From NCBI RefSeq assembly GCF_003595215.1, contig NZ_QYZP01000002.1, positions 124,001-188,000 of the forward strand: a DNA stretch of 64,000 bases. The letters are read 5' to 3'. Position 1 is the stretch's first letter, and each line of letters starts with the position of its first letter. A program made the translations under genes and the position numbers. The notes under the pieces are model-generated. The model was given only the letters and a program-made list of their open reading frames with translations. It did no database searches and was not told the origin of the DNA. Below, piece by piece: positions 1-9,526 of this stretch. The stretch comes from Nesterenkonia natronophila (lineage in GTDB: Bacteria; Actinomycetota; Actinomycetes; Actinomycetales; Micrococcaceae).

Positions 1-135
1 GCCATCTGCAGGGCTGGCAGCACTGAGCGCCAGGAGCGCACCGCACCTGCTCGGGCTCGGTTGGCGGCCGCACTGCGCGTGGACCGCGCGGCCGTGCGCA
101 GGTACGCGAAAATGGTCCTCATTCCAGCAGTTTAG
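1..135 (+). CDS. C-terminal fragment of an unidentified protein, cut by the window edge
   Basis: An open frame enters from the left edge in frame 1 and ends at TAG 133-135. The 44 visible residues are Arg/Ala-rich, with good third-position GC. I recognise no family. It would converge on mutY, leaving about 100 bases between the two stops. A perfect 7-bp hairpin (TCGGCAG/CTGCCGA, 153-169) lies in that gap and could terminate it. The fragment is too short to exclude chance coding. Confidence 0.3.
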   Translation, partial: AICRAGSTERQERTAPARARLAAALRVDRAAVRRYAKMVLIPAV

Positions 136-237
136 ATCCGGACGGACATGTCTCGGCAGGGTCTGCCGACCACAGAGCGTCGCAGAATGTAGGAAATGAC
201 GGGCGGGGGAGGGGAAGTTTCCCATATTCAGAGACGC

Positions 238-1176
238 TCAACATCTCGAATGGGCCCCCGGCAGCGCGACGCGCTCGCCCTGCTGTTCGGCCAGCCCGTC
301 TGAGAGCAGGGACTCCAAACACCGGCGCCGCTGCACCAGGTCCACTGTCGGAAGGGGGAGACCGTCGAGCAGATCGCTGCGTTCAACCACCCCACCGATG
401 CGCAGTGCAGCCATGATCGCGCCGCGGACCTGCCGGTCACTGCCCGCCCAGCTCTGCGCGCGGGTCCTCTGCTCCTCCGTCGGAGGAGGAGAACCGGCAA
501 GCCGCCAGGTGCAGAGTTGAGCTGCCGGGCATTCCGAGCAGGCAGGGGAGCGCGCAGTGCAGACCAGCGCACCAAGCTCCATGGCCGCGATGTTCCAAGT
601 GCAGGCCAGCTGCCCGCCATCAGCCTCCGGGTCAGGAAAGACATCGCGGGCGAGTCTGCGCTGATCGGCGGTGTAGGTCTTCCCAGGAAGCGCCTGACCG
701 GCGAATAGTCGCGCCAGGACACGCCGGATATTGGTGTCAACAACCACCTCAGGCTCCTCAAAAGCGAAACAGGCTACGGCGGCAGCCGTGTACTCACCTA
801 CACCAGGCAGCTTCCGCAGCTCATCTGCCGTCTCTGGGACCCGGCCTCCATGGCGGTCCACGATAGTCTGAGCGGCTTCTCGGAGGCGCAGTGCGCGCCG
901 TGGGTAACCGAGGCGGTCCCATACCGTGAGGATTTCGGCCACGGGGGCAAGAGCAGCGTCCTTGGGCTCGGGCCAGCGGCGCATCCATTCCTGCCATCGC
1001 GGCACCACTCGGCTCACCGGGGTTTGCTGGAGCATAGCTTCCGACACCAAGACGCCCCAGGGTGTGCAGTCCCTGCGGCGCCAGGGCAGATCCCGGGCGG
1101 CATGGTGATACCAGGAGGTGAGGGCGGCATGAACCGGACCTGGTGAGACGATGACATGGGGCGCTGCAGCTGACAT
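238..1176 (-). CDS. mutY: A/G-specific adenine glycosylase
   Basis: Removes adenine mispaired with 8-oxoguanine or guanine in base-excision repair. The 312-residue protein has the catalytic Glu in SEAMLQQT, a helix-hairpin-helix LPGVGEYTAAAV, the catalytic Asp in VVDTNIRR, and a [4Fe-4S] cluster loop C-x6-C-x2-C-x5-C (CTARSPAC, CSEC, CPAAQLC). The start at MSAAAP is preferred; an in-frame upstream start adds 19 residues that do not resemble the family. The C-terminal MutT-like 8-oxoG domain of E. coli MutY is reduced to a short tail, as is common in actinobacteria. It stands alone here, divergent from the small membrane protein gene. Confidence 0.95.
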   Translation of the reverse strand: MSAAAPHVIVSPGPVHAALTSWYHHAARDLPWRRRDCTPWGVLVSEAMLQQTPVSRVVPRWQEWMRRWPEPKDAALAPVAEILTVWDRLGYPRRALRLREAAQTIVDRHGGRVPETADELRKLPGVGEYTAAAVACFAFEEPEVVVDTNIRRVLARLFAGQALPGKTYTADQRRLARDVFPDPEADGGQLACTWNIAAMELGALVCTARSPACSECPAAQLCTWRLAGSPPPTEEQRTRAQSWAGSDRQVRGAIMAALRIGGVVERSDLLDGLPLPTVDLVQRRRCLESLLSDGLAEQQGERVALPGAHSRC

Positions 1177-1206
1177 GAGAATCTCCAGTGTCTCAGACCC
1201 GCTCGG

Positions 1207-1212
1207 TAGACT
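1207..1212 (+). promoter_or_regulatory. Candidate -10 hexamer TAGACT
   Basis: TAGACT lies 33 bases before an ATG (1246) that has a strong AGGAGAG ribosome binding site at about 1235-1241. The same hexamer or TAGGCT precedes several other genes in this window. Confidence 0.4.
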
Positions 1213-1245
1213 GTGGCGGAGCAAAGCTACCACTAGGAGAGCGAG

Positions 1246-1296
1246 ATGAACCCGAACGCGCCGAGGACCGCCAACTACCCCGGAGACCGCCAGTAG
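1246..1296 (+). other. 16-codon upstream ORF, or 5' part of the next gene cut by an in-frame TAG
   Basis: ATG 1246 has the best ribosome binding site in this gap (AGGAGAG, 4-base spacing) and follows a TAGACT promoter hexamer. It reads 16 codons and stops at TAG 1294-1296. The frame is the same as that of the membrane protein at 1345-1671, and no other stop separates the two. Either a nonsense codon has broken the true N-terminus, or this is a short upstream ORF coupled to re-initiation at GTG 1324 or ATG 1345. Confidence 0.4.
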
Positions 1297-1344
1297 GGGT
1301 CAGCGGAGTCGGTCAGCGTCGAGGTGGCGGATGTGCACGGCAGA

Positions 1345-1671
1345 ATGGACCGTGCCGCAGCGAGCCCGCACCAGCAGGTGCCGCCTCCGCCGCCCGGATA
1401 CAAGACGATGTGGGGTCTGGGTGTCATCTACGCCGTGTGGGTCGCCTCCATGATGTGGACCGGCGGATGCCTGGCAGTGTTCTTCGAGGACCTCAGTGCC
1501 GAGAATGCCGACGATGCCGCCATGATGATGTTCTTTGCCGGGCCCAGCATCGTGATTAATGTGCTGCTTCTGGGGTGGATTATCCGCATCCACCGGAGAC
1601 GAGGGGTGTACCGCCGTATTCTGGACAAGTCCTATCAGGAGCTTTTCGGCTACCATCCAGGACAGGTCTGA
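1345..1671 (+). CDS. Small two-helix membrane protein of unknown function
   Basis: The 108 residues begin with a Pro-rich cytoplasmic-looking segment (QVPPPPPGY), then a hydrophobic helix from about residue 22 to 45, an acidic loop (FEDLSAENADD), a second helix ending LLLGWII, and a basic tail (RIHRRRGVYRR). I recognise no domain. Neither ATG 1345 nor GTG 1324 has a clear ribosome binding site. The convincing start is ATG 1246 in the same frame, beyond a TAG codon, so the annotated protein may be a truncated form of a roughly 141-residue ancestor. It converges on the PAP2 gene with 7 bases between stops. Confidence 0.6.
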   Translation: MDRAAASPHQQVPPPPPGYKTMWGLGVIYAVWVASMMWTGGCLAVFFEDLSAENADDAAMMMFFAGPSIVINVLLLGWIIRIHRRRGVYRRILDKSYQELFGYHPGQV

Positions 1672-1678
1672 GAAGTCT

Positions 1679-2650
1679 TCAGACCCGATCGTAGAGCTGC
1701 CGCAGCTCTGGCGGGATCGGATAGGCCACCCGGGCTCCCCGCGCGGCAGGTACCTCTGCTCCACGCGCCCGTCGGCCGGTCTCCGCAGAGAAGAAATTGA
1801 TTCCCACGGCGGCCGTGAGCATCGCGGGACCGAACGAGAGCAGCGCCCCTGCGGCCCATGCCCACAGGGTGGGATCCTCCATAGAACGAGCCAACCCGGA
1901 CCATCCTCCGGCGAAGACCAGCGATAGGCCTGCGCCGAGGGTCAGAACGATCCCCAGGAACCAACACACACCCGCGGCGGGCGCCACGTCCGGTTCGGCG
2001 TCCGTAATCACCGTGTTGTCACGCGGAGCGGCACGGAAGATCAACCAACCGCCCACCAGCCCCCAAATTGCCGCAACAAGGTAGGCCGCGATCATGTCAG
2101 AGGGCCGATGCCAGGCTTCAATGAAGATGTAGGTGCCCCAACCGCCAGCCCACAGCGCGCCGAGAACGCCCACAGCAGGGCGCGCTCTAGGACTGGCTAC
2201 CAAGAAGACGGCCACCACTGCGGAGGCGGCCATCGTAGTGTGGCCACTAGGCAGTGAGTTGCTGATCCAGTAGGAGGGGTTTCCCACCAAGTCCGGGCGC
2301 TCAAGCATCACGTACTTCAGAATCTGCGTGGAGAGGTTGGCGCCTAGTACTGTGCCCAGGGCGATCAGGCCAGCGAGGTACTTACGTCCCGCCAGCACGA
2401 TCGCGATGAAGAGGAACGCCGGCGGGGCCATGATGACGAACGTGATCCAACGGTTCTGCGGGTTGAGATAAGGCAAGGGATGGTCAAAGTGGTCCGCCGT
2501 GGTCCGCATCACGTTGTCAAGGAACTGCCCGGACTCGGTGCGGACGAAGTACTCGTAAACCACTAGAAACAGTACCCCCGTGACCACGAGCGCGGCGATC
2601 CACAGACCAGTGCGCCGGGCGGGCGCGCGCAGCGCAGAGGATGAAGGCAT
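1679..2650 (-). CDS. PAP2-family membrane phosphatase
   Basis: A polytopic membrane protein of 323 residues with the three phosphatidic acid phosphatase type 2 motifs: K-x6-RP (KYVMLERPD), PSGH (SLPSGHT), and a third motif with the catalytic His and Asp (EAWHRPSD). Members dephosphorylate lipid phosphates such as phosphatidate or undecaprenyl diphosphate at the outer membrane face; the substrate here cannot be told. About six helices precede a further helix pair and a hydrophilic C-terminus. The start is ATG 2650 with GGAAGA upstream. It diverges from menC across 52 bases. Confidence 0.85.
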   Translation of the reverse strand: MPSSSALRAPARRTGLWIAALVVTGVLFLVVYEYFVRTESGQFLDNVMRTTADHFDHPLPYLNPQNRWITFVIMAPPAFLFIAIVLAGRKYLAGLIALGTVLGANLSTQILKYVMLERPDLVGNPSYWISNSLPSGHTTMAASAVVAVFLVASPRARPAVGVLGALWAGGWGTYIFIEAWHRPSDMIAAYLVAAIWGLVGGWLIFRAAPRDNTVITDAEPDVAPAAGVCWFLGIVLTLGAGLSLVFAGGWSGLARSMEDPTLWAWAAGALLSFGPAMLTAAVGINFFSAETGRRARGAEVPAARGARVAYPIPPELRQLYDRV

Positions 2651-2702
2651 ACCGTCATTCTTCCAGCTAGTCCTGTGAACTTGCGAACATAGACTTGAGC
2701 TT

Positions 2703-3755
2703 GTGCAAATTCATCTACTGCCAGACCGCGGGGAGCTGCTCGAGGCCGCCGCAACTGTCTCGCTCCCTATGCGAACACGTTTCCGGGGGCAGACTCGGCG
2801 CGAAGTGATGCTTATCCGCGGTCCCGCGGGTTGGGCAGAGTTTGGTCCCTTTCCGGAATACGGTCCGGTGGAATCCGCTCATTGGCTTCGGGCCGCGGTG
2901 ACTGCCGCCTGGGAAGGCCTCGGCGCCCCGCTTCGGGAACAGGTCCCCATCAACGCCACCGTTCCCGCTGTGGCACCTGCAGAGGTAGAGCAGGTGCTCG
3001 CCAATTACGGCGACCTGGATTCGATTCCGGCCGTGAAGATCAAGGTCGCGGAACCCGGAGCCAATACAGCCGATGACGTGGCCCGGGTGGCCGAGGTCTG
3101 CCGTCTGCTCCCCAGAGCAGGAATTCGAGTTGATGCCAACGGCGCCTGGAGCATGGCTCAGGCAGTCAGTCAGCTCTGCAAGATCGCAGAGATTGCCGGC
3201 CCGGCGTTCGAATACGCCGAACAGCCGGTGGCGGGGATTGAGCCCTTGGCAGAACTTCGGGAGCAGCTGCGGTCTCGTGGAGTCCCGGTGCTCATCGCTG
3301 CCGATGAAGCAATTCGCAAGGTCGATGACCCGCTCCGAGTGGCCGCGCTGGGGGCCGCGGATCTCATGGTGGTCAAAGTGCCTCCGTTGGGAGGCGTCAC
3401 ACGCGCCCTGGATATCGTGAATCGTTCCGGACTGCCCGCTGTGGTGTCTTCAGCACTGGACACGTCCATCGGGCTCTCCGCGGGACTGGCTCTGGCGGCA
3501 CAACTTCCGGATCTGCCCTACGCCTGCGGTCTGGGTACGGTGAGTCTCTTCGAACACGATGTGGTCGCGGCCCCGCTGCTGCCGAGCGCTGGTGTGATCC
3601 CAGTGCCCTTGGCGGAGGACAGGGAGGATGGCAAAGTGGTCCGTTCCCCGGAGCCTGATCCTGAGTTGCTCCACCGGCACAGGGTCAGTGCTGAGCGTCA
3701 GGCCTGGTGGTTCGACCGGCTCAGCGAGGCCTACGATGTACTCCATGGCAGCTGA
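2703..3755 (+). CDS. menC: o-Succinylbenzoate synthase
   Basis: Dehydrates SHCHC to o-succinylbenzoate in menaquinone synthesis. The 350 residues are an enolase-superfamily barrel with the catalytic Lys pair region VKIKV, metal ligands in VDANG, EYAEQP and AADEA, and the opposite Lys in VVKVPPLGG. It follows the mycobacterial enzyme closely in order and length (RFRG near the N-terminus, QWWxDR-type end). GTG 2703 follows a TAGACT hexamer (2690-2695) by 7 bases with no Shine-Dalgarno, which fits a leaderless transcript. The stop overlaps the menD start by 11 bases, so the two are coupled. Confidence 0.93.
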   Translation: MQIHLLPDRGELLEAAATVSLPMRTRFRGQTRREVMLIRGPAGWAEFGPFPEYGPVESAHWLRAAVTAAWEGLGAPLREQVPINATVPAVAPAEVEQVLANYGDLDSIPAVKIKVAEPGANTADDVARVAEVCRLLPRAGIRVDANGAWSMAQAVSQLCKIAEIAGPAFEYAEQPVAGIEPLAELREQLRSRGVPVLIAADEAIRKVDDPLRVAALGAADLMVVKVPPLGGVTRALDIVNRSGLPAVVSSALDTSIGLSAGLALAAQLPDLPYACGLGTVSLFEHDVVAAPLLPSAGVIPVPLAEDREDGKVVRSPEPDPELLHRHRVSAERQAWWFDRLSEAYDVLHGS

Positions 3756-5661
3756 GAGGGGCCCGTTCCGGGAATTCGACGATTCCCACGATGCCGAATC
3801 GCTCAGACTGGCGCGCCGGGTCCTGCGCGGCCTGACCCTGCACATGCGCCACGTCGTGCTGGCCCCCGGCTCGCGGTCAGCCCCCATAGCCTACGCTTTG
3901 GCAGAGGCGGAGCAGCTGGGAGCACTGACGCTGCACATCCGAACTGATGAGCGCTCTGCCGCATTCACCGCCTTGGGCATAGCTAGGTCCACCGGTGAAC
4001 CTGCTGGTGTAGTCACCACTTCCGGCACAGCGACCGGAAACCTGCTGCCGGCCGTGATGGAGGCCGATATGTCCGGGATTCCGCTGGTTGTGATCACCGC
4101 CGACCGCCCGGAGCTGCTGCACGGAACTGGGGCCAACCAGACTCTCTGGCAGCAGGGCATGTTTAGCGGCAGGGTGCGCGACGAGCTGCATCTGGAGCAG
4201 TCAGATCTTAAGGGCGGCAGTCTCCGCCTGGAGCCGGTCTCCCGCGACGATATGCTCGCCGCTGAAACACAGGCGGCTCTGCTGCTGAAAGCATCTACCA
4301 CAATGAGTTCCAGGTCCACCTGCGGCCCGGTACACCTCAATATCGGATTCGCTGACCCGCTGGTCCCCGCTACTGGCACACCCGGAGCGGGCACCCAGCG
4401 ATGGGCGCGGAAGCGGGTCATTCCGCCGCGGGAACGCGCGCGCCTTTATCGTGTGGCCGCGGCCCGTTCGGTCAGTCCAGAGCAACGGAGCCCATCCGGG
4501 CAGACGGCGCAGAGCACAGCCGAGGCCGGGGAAGGCTCCTCGACAGTGCGTGATCCAGCGGTTCAGGGACCAGGCCGTGTGCTGTTTGTCATGGGCGACC
4601 AGGCACCTCCCGAAGCCATCGAGTTCGCCAGCGGCCTGAGCCATCCGATGCTCGCCGAGCCGACCTCGGGGGCACGCTGGACTGACCTGGCCCCTATCCA
4701 GGGGTATCGGCTGCTGCTGCAGTCCCCACCCGGGACCCGAGCGGCAGAGCTCGCAGCCGCGGTGCAGCGGGTAGTCGTTGCAGGACGCCCCACGCTCACC
4801 AGACCGGTGCAGAACCTCATCAATCGGGAAGATGTTGAGGTGGTCCAGTACGCACCCCGAGCCAGCCCCTGGCACGATTCTCGACTGCCCCGACGAGTCA
4901 TCACCGGCATGGAGGAGCTCGCCGAGTTCGCCGGGCGACCCGGAATTGCTTGGGCTCAGGCTTGGGAGGAGGCCGGGCTGCAGGCTCAGAGCACTATAGA
5001 CACGGTGCTCCGCGAGGACGACGACGCCGCCGGCAGCCTCAGTTCAGTCCGTGCGGCGCAGTTCGTGGCCGAAACTGTCAGGACGCCCCTGGTACTGGGC
5101 TCGTCCTCAGTGGTCAGGGATGTTGACCTGGCGGCAGCACTGACCCGTTCATTGCCCGGGGTGACCAGTCGAGAAGTGACGCAGCGAGCTGTGTACGCCC
5201 TGCGCGGTGTATCCGGGATCGACGGCAACGTTTCAGCCGCCGCGGGAGTGGCGCTGGCCGCAGGTCAACGCGTCACTGCCATGGTGGGCGACCTCACCTT
5301 CCTCCACGACACAAATGCCCTGCTGATACCGGCCACCGAACAGATCCCGCATCTGGATATTGTGGTGATCAACGACGGAGGTGGAGCGATCTTTGACCAG
5401 TTGGAGCACGGCGAAGTGGGCCGCCGCTCGGGGCAGGCGCCGACCGTCGAACGACTTTTCGGCACTCCGCAGACCGTGGATGTGGAGGCGCTCGCAGACG
5501 CCTATCAGCACGAATACGTGTTCGTCGAGGACTTGGATGAGCTTGGCCGGTCGCTGGCCTACCCGAATGACAGGATCGGCATCCGGATCATCGAGCTGCG
5601 CACCGACCGCTCCCGGCTCAGAGAACTCCATGCGAGGCTGCTGCAGGCCGCGTCACTGTGA
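3745..5661 (+). CDS. menD: SEPHCHC synthase (menaquinone biosynthesis)
   Basis: A thiamine-diphosphate enzyme joining 2-oxoglutarate and isochorismate in the first committed step of the classical menaquinone route. Visible features are APGSRSAP, the DERSAAF segment with the cofactor-activating Glu, TTSGTATGNL, ITADRP, and the C-terminal diphosphate/Mg region (VGDLTFLHD...INDGGGAIF). ATG 3745 gives 638 residues and overlaps menC by 11 bases; earlier in-frame starts would run over menC. An insertion rich in Ser, Gln and Glu (about residues 235-270) lies between the first two domains. Isochorismate comes from menF just downstream on the other strand. Confidence 0.93.
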   Translation: MAAERGPFREFDDSHDAESLRLARRVLRGLTLHMRHVVLAPGSRSAPIAYALAEAEQLGALTLHIRTDERSAAFTALGIARSTGEPAGVVTTSGTATGNLLPAVMEADMSGIPLVVITADRPELLHGTGANQTLWQQGMFSGRVRDELHLEQSDLKGGSLRLEPVSRDDMLAAETQAALLLKASTTMSSRSTCGPVHLNIGFADPLVPATGTPGAGTQRWARKRVIPPRERARLYRVAAARSVSPEQRSPSGQTAQSTAEAGEGSSTVRDPAVQGPGRVLFVMGDQAPPEAIEFASGLSHPMLAEPTSGARWTDLAPIQGYRLLLQSPPGTRAAELAAAVQRVVVAGRPTLTRPVQNLINREDVEVVQYAPRASPWHDSRLPRRVITGMEELAEFAGRPGIAWAQAWEEAGLQAQSTIDTVLREDDDAAGSLSSVRAAQFVAETVRTPLVLGSSSVVRDVDLAAALTRSLPGVTSREVTQRAVYALRGVSGIDGNVSAAAGVALAAGQRVTAMVGDLTFLHDTNALLIPATEQIPHLDIVVINDGGGAIFDQLEHGEVGRRSGQAPTVERLFGTPQTVDVEALADAYQHEYVFVEDLDELGRSLAYPNDRIGIRIIELRTDRSRLRELHARLLQAASL

Positions 5662-5699
5662 CAAGACCCGCAGCAGCGCCACAAGCGATGAGGGCCTGA

Positions 5700-7013
5700 T
5701 CAGAGCTCCAGCCCCAGCGCCCACAACATGGGCTTGAGCTTGATTCTGGTCTCAGCCAACTCTGACTCCGGCTCAGATCCGGCCACTACTCCGCAGCCTG
5801 CGAAAATGCGCAGCGTGTCACCGCCGGTCGAGGACACCTCTCCTTCGAACACTCCGCCGCGCAGCGCGATCCCGAAGTCGGCATTGCCCGCCGCGTCGAT
5901 CCACCCCACGGGTCCGGCGTAAGGCCCACGGTCCATACCTTCCAAATGGGCAATGAGGTCTGCAGCGGTCGTCGTCGGTGTCCCGCACACTGCGGCGGTG
6001 GGGTGGGCGGCTTCGGCCACCTGCAGCGGAGTCGGTAAGCGCCCTGACGCATCAGCGGTCAGCTTCCCGGTGATATCGCTGGCCAGGTGATAGACATTGG
6101 GCAGTGCCAGCACGCTCGGCTCGGTGGGGGAATGCAGATCCTCTGCGACTGGACGCAGCTGCTCCAGCAGGGAAGTCACGGCCAGCTCATGTTCCCGGTG
6201 CTGCTTGGCGTCGTGCACCAAATCCGCGGTCCGCCGGGCCCGGTCGATGGTGCCTGCGAGTACGCGGGACGACAGCTCGTGGCCGCGCAGCCGCACCAGC
6301 ATCTCCGGGGTCGCACCGAGCAGAGTATGCGTGGCAGTCGGGATGCCGCCCACGCAGTAGGTCCACGTTTGTGGGTACTCGGTGGCCAGGCGTGCCAGCA
6401 GCCTTCCCGAGGGCAGGGGCGATGAGGCGGTGACCACGACGTCACGGGCCAGCACGAGTTTTTCCACAGTCCCCGCATGGACGGCGGAGAGTCCGGCGGC
6501 GATGGCGCTGAGATACTGGCGCTCGGACTGAACTCCGGGCCGCAGACGGCACTCCGGCATGGCCTCCGCAGGTGCGGGCCCGGTGGGCTGCAACAGCCCC
6601 CCTTGACCGAGACGCAGGCCGTGCCTCTCCAATACCTGCGCAGCAGGCTCCGGATGAGTTGTGGTCACGAGCAGAGATGTGTGGCCTCCCGCGCAGCGGA
6701 TTAACACTTCCGGAACAAGCAAGCGTGAGAGGGACTCAGATTCACCCGAGAAGGTCAAGGAGACCAACGCGACAGGCCCGGAAGCATCATGCGGCGACGA
6801 CGAGCGCAGCAGGGATTCCCAGTAGGCGGCAAGCTCCTTGAAGCGGCCAGCTCCGGCAGCTGTGGTGCCAGCTGCAACCCCCAAGCCGATCAGACCTTCG
6901 CCCTCGCGAATCCACGTGCCGGAAGGATTGAGGTGCGGAAGGAGATCCACCAGCCCGGCGGGAAGGTCCACGTCCCGCGCAGTGGTGTGGAGGCAGGATG
7001 TCGCGGAGATCAT
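5700..7013 (-). CDS. menF: Isochorismate synthase
   Basis: Converts chorismate to isochorismate, supplying MenD. The C-terminal half carries the chorismate-binding signature: [39 protein letters not shown] and the end motif [16 protein letters not shown]. The N-terminal roughly 170 residues are less conserved, as is usual. The family shares its fold with salicylate and anthranilate synthases, but placement among menC, menD and menG supports the menaquinone role. It converges on menD with 38 bases between stops and diverges from menG over 65 bases. Confidence 0.92.
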   Translation of the reverse strand: MISATSCLHTTARDVDLPAGLVDLLPHLNPSGTWIREGEGLIGLGVAAGTTAAGAGRFKELAAYWESLLRSSSPHDASGPVALVSLTFSGESESLSRLLVPEVLIRCAGGHTSLLVTTTHPEPAAQVLERHGLRLGQGGLLQPTGPAPAEAMPECRLRPGVQSERQYLSAIAAGLSAVHAGTVEKLVLARDVVVTASSPLPSGRLLARLATEYPQTWTYCVGGIPTATHTLLGATPEMLVRLRGHELSSRVLAGTIDRARRTADLVHDAKQHREHELAVTSLLEQLRPVAEDLHSPTEPSVLALPNVYHLASDITGKLTADASGRLPTPLQVAEAAHPTAAVCGTPTTTAADLIAHLEGMDRGPYAGPVGWIDAAGNADFGIALRGGVFEGEVSSTGGDTLRIFAGCGVVAGSEPESELAETRIKLKPMLWALGLEL

Positions 7014-7078
7014 GGCTTACCCATCCTACGCGGCCCGTTCGGGCAACGCGGCGCTCCGGCTCGTGGGAGAATATTGGG

Positions 7079-7855
7079 GTGATTCGCCGCGCAGGGAACC
7101 GAGCTGACCTTACCAAGAGACCGCATGACGTTGCCTCAATGTTTGACCAGGTTGCCGAGCGTTATGACCTCACCAATGACGTGATCTCTATGGGGCAGGA
7201 CCGCAGGTGGCGACGGAAGCTCACCGACGCTTTGGGTGTGAGACCCGGTGAGTACGTACTGGACTTGGCGGCCGGTACCGGGGTGTCAACAGTTCCGTTC
7301 CACCGGGCGGGGGCGACCGCCGTGGCGTGCGACTTCTCTCTGGGCATGCTGCAGGTGGGCAAGCGCAGGCACCCCGAGGTGACGTTCGTCGCGGGGGACG
7401 GGATGAACCTGCCGTTCGCCGATGACAGCTTCGACGCGGTGACGATCAGCTTCGGTCTGCGAAACATTTCCGACACCTCGGTGGCCCTGAGCGAGATGCT
7501 GAGGGTGGCGAAACCGGGCGGACGGTTGGCGGTCATGGAGTTCTCCGACCCGACGGTCAGACCCTTCAGCATCGTGTACAACGAATACCTCATGCGGGCT
7601 CTGCCGACGGTGGCCCGCGCCGTCTCCTCGAATCCGGAGGCCTACGTCTACCTGGCAGAGTCCATCCGCGCATGGCCTGATCAGCGGGCTTTGGCGGCCC
7701 TGGTGGGTGCTGCCGGCTGGACCGAGGTGGAGTACAGAAACCTCAGCGGAGGAATTGTTGCTATCCACCGCGCATTGAAGCCCCGGCAGGGCGATTCCGG
7801 CATTCCACGCAGCTCAGCGTCCTCTGGTGAGGGCGCTCCGGGCCAGAAGGGCTAG
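7079..7855 (+). CDS. menG: Demethylmenaquinone methyltransferase
   Basis: SAM-dependent methylation of demethylmenaquinone, the last step of the pathway. The UbiE/COQ5 family features are [18 protein letters not shown] at the N-terminus, SAM motif [24 protein letters not shown] and FSDPTVRPF, ending with [14 protein letters not shown] and [19 protein letters not shown] 7079 is preferred: GGGAGA lies 9 bases upstream, and the 258-residue product matches the mycobacterial length. A longer in-frame ORF from 6998 would overlap menF. The polyprenyl synthase gene starts 11 bases after the stop. Confidence 0.93.
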   Translation: MIRRAGNRADLTKRPHDVASMFDQVAERYDLTNDVISMGQDRRWRRKLTDALGVRPGEYVLDLAAGTGVSTVPFHRAGATAVACDFSLGMLQVGKRRHPEVTFVAGDGMNLPFADDSFDAVTISFGLRNISDTSVALSEMLRVAKPGGRLAVMEFSDPTVRPFSIVYNEYLMRALPTVARAVSSNPEAYVYLAESIRAWPDQRALAALVGAAGWTEVEYRNLSGGIVAIHRALKPRQGDSGIPRSSASSGEGAPGQKG

Positions 7856-7866
7856 GCTTGAGCCCA

Positions 7867-8970
7867 ATGACCGAATCTAAAGTTTCCGGTGTGAAAGCTG
7901 GCGCAGCAGCTGGCCAGACTGTGAGCGGGACTCAGCTGCCGAAGTCGAACGACACCCTCAGCGTCCCCCTCCCGGCAGGATTCGATGTTCTCGCCGACGA
8001 TGATCTGCTCACCGCGCAGGTCACGGAGTCCCTCGAGGCTGTGGAGGAGCAGCTGCTGGCCGCCCTGTCCTGCACCGATGAGCTTGCCAACTCCGCTGCG
8101 CGATACTTAGCTGAGGCCGGCGGAAAAAGAATCCGCCCGCTGCTGACCATACTCACCTCTCTGCTTGGCGAAGGTGTGAACGAACGAGTGCTCCGAGCTG
8201 CTGTGGTGATGGAGATGACCCACCTCGCCACGCTGTACCACGACGATGTGATGGACTCCGCGCCCCTGCGCCGCGGAGCGCCCAGTGCCCACGAAGTCTG
8301 GGGCAATTCGGTGGCCATCCTCACCGGTGACCTCATTCTGGCCCGGGCCTCCCAACTGATGACCGAGCTCGGCGACGACGGCTCACGGATCCAAGCTGAA
8401 ACCTTCGAAAGATTGGTCATGGGGCAGCTGCGCGAAACAGTTGGCCCACGCGAAGGTGAGGATCCTTATGACCACTACCTCGGTGTGATTGCCAACAAGA
8501 CTGGTTCGCTGGTGGCCGCCGCTGCTCAGCTCGGGGCGTACTACGGACGCACCGATCCAGGGCACTCACAGCTGCTGCAGACCTACGGTGAGGCGGTGGG
8601 GATAGCATTCCAGCTGGCCGACGACGTCATCGATCTCACCGCCGAGGGCGCTTCATCGGGCAAATCACCGGGTACCGATCTCCGGGAGCACGTCCTCACC
8701 CTGCCAGTGCTGCTGCTGCGCCGTGCCGCGCAGAGCAAAGACTCCTCAGCCCAGGCTGCGTTGGACCTGGTGGACCGGGACCTGACCGGAGACGCCGAGC
8801 TTGCTGAGGCTGTGCGAGCTGTGGTGGCGCATCCAGTCACTGAGGAGGCCTGGGCAGTAGCTCGGGGGTGGTCGATACGGGCGAAGGAAGCCATTTCACC
8901 GCTTCCTGAGTCCACAGTGAAATCAGCGCTGCTGAGCTTCGCTGACGCGGTTGTGGACCGCGAAGCCTAG
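7867..8970 (+). CDS. Polyprenyl diphosphate synthase (menaquinone side chain)
   Basis: A trans-isoprenyl chain elongase that would make the hepta- to nonaprenyl tail of menaquinone. It has GGKRIRP, the first Asp-rich motif DDVMD followed by RRG, GDLILARA, and the second Asp-rich motif DDVID. The first 60 residues or so are a variable extension. ATG 7867 follows TAGGCT (7853-7858) by 8 bases, a possible internal promoter. The TTG at 7858 is an alternative start. Context next to menG argues for menaquinone rather than carotenoid or undecaprenyl synthesis. Its TAG stop shares CTAG (8967-8970) with the converging HIT gene. Confidence 0.9.
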   Translation: MTESKVSGVKAGAAAGQTVSGTQLPKSNDTLSVPLPAGFDVLADDDLLTAQVTESLEAVEEQLLAALSCTDELANSAARYLAEAGGKRIRPLLTILTSLLGEGVNERVLRAAVVMEMTHLATLYHDDVMDSAPLRRGAPSAHEVWGNSVAILTGDLILARASQLMTELGDDGSRIQAETFERLVMGQLRETVGPREGEDPYDHYLGVIANKTGSLVAAAAQLGAYYGRTDPGHSQLLQTYGEAVGIAFQLADDVIDLTAEGASSGKSPGTDLREHVLTLPVLLLRRAAQSKDSSAQAALDLVDRDLTGDAELAEAVRAVVAHPVTEEAWAVARGWSIRAKEAISPLPESTVKSALLSFADAVVDREA

Positions 8971-9524
8971 TGCGCCGCAGCCAGGACCTTCTCCAGCGCA
9001 GGCCTGAGCTCCCGGGCCAACCGTGCCCGGTAGCCGATCTCCAACGGGTGGCGGATCTGCCGGTACAGCAGATCGTCGCCGTAGCGGGGGAAGACATGCA
9101 GGTGGTAGTGCCAGACGTGTTGATTCCCGGCGGGCTCGTTGTGCTGCCGCACTGAGGTGCCTTCAGGATTCCAAGCAAGCTTGATGGCGAGCGCCACGTG
9201 CCGGGAAAAGATACTGATCTTGGCCAGCAGATCATCTTCAAGATCGTACAGCGCCTCTCGATGGGCCACCGGGATGATCATGGCATGCCCAGCGTGCGGG
9301 CCGAATCCGTCACAGGCGATGAACACCAGCAAATCCTCATCTTGATAGACGAGATCGCTGATCTCACACCGATTTCCCTCATCGGAGACATCACCGGCGG
9401 CGAACTGGCAGAAGGGGCAGACGTATCCTTCAGGGGCATGAGAGTCCCACCGCACCGCGGCTCCGTCGTGCTGCTGCGTGGCGCGGGTGTGCTCAGCTGT
9501 GTGCTGGGAGATCTGCTCGGGCAC
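8967..9524 (-). CDS. HIT-domain hydrolase or nucleotide-binding protein
   Basis: A 185-residue histidine-triad protein. It has a possible zinc-binding pair CPFC near residue 36, GHAMIIPVAHRE, and the triad HVWHYHLHVFPR that carries the nucleophilic His. Family members hydrolyse nucleotidyl-phosphoramidates or AppppA-type dinucleotides; the substrate is unknown. The start is GTG 9524, fixed by a GAGGAGGA site 6 bases upstream that lies inside the end of the preceding gene. Only 2 bases separate it from that gene's stop, so the two form an operon. Confidence 0.85.
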   Translation of the reverse strand: MPEQISQHTAEHTRATQQHDGAAVRWDSHAPEGYVCPFCQFAAGDVSDEGNRCEISDLVYQDEDLLVFIACDGFGPHAGHAMIIPVAHREALYDLEDDLLAKISIFSRHVALAIKLAWNPEGTSVRQHNEPAGNQHVWHYHLHVFPRYGDDLLYRQIRHPLEIGYRARLARELRPALEKVLAAAH

Positions 9525-9526
9525 AG

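Noticed and set aside
3628..3744. N-terminal extension of MenD from an earlier ATG
   Set aside because: It would overlap menC by over 120 bases and has no similarity to MenD.
6998..7078. N-terminal extension of MenG
   Set aside because: It overlaps the menF start on the other strand and lacks homology; GTG 7079 has a good ribosome binding site.
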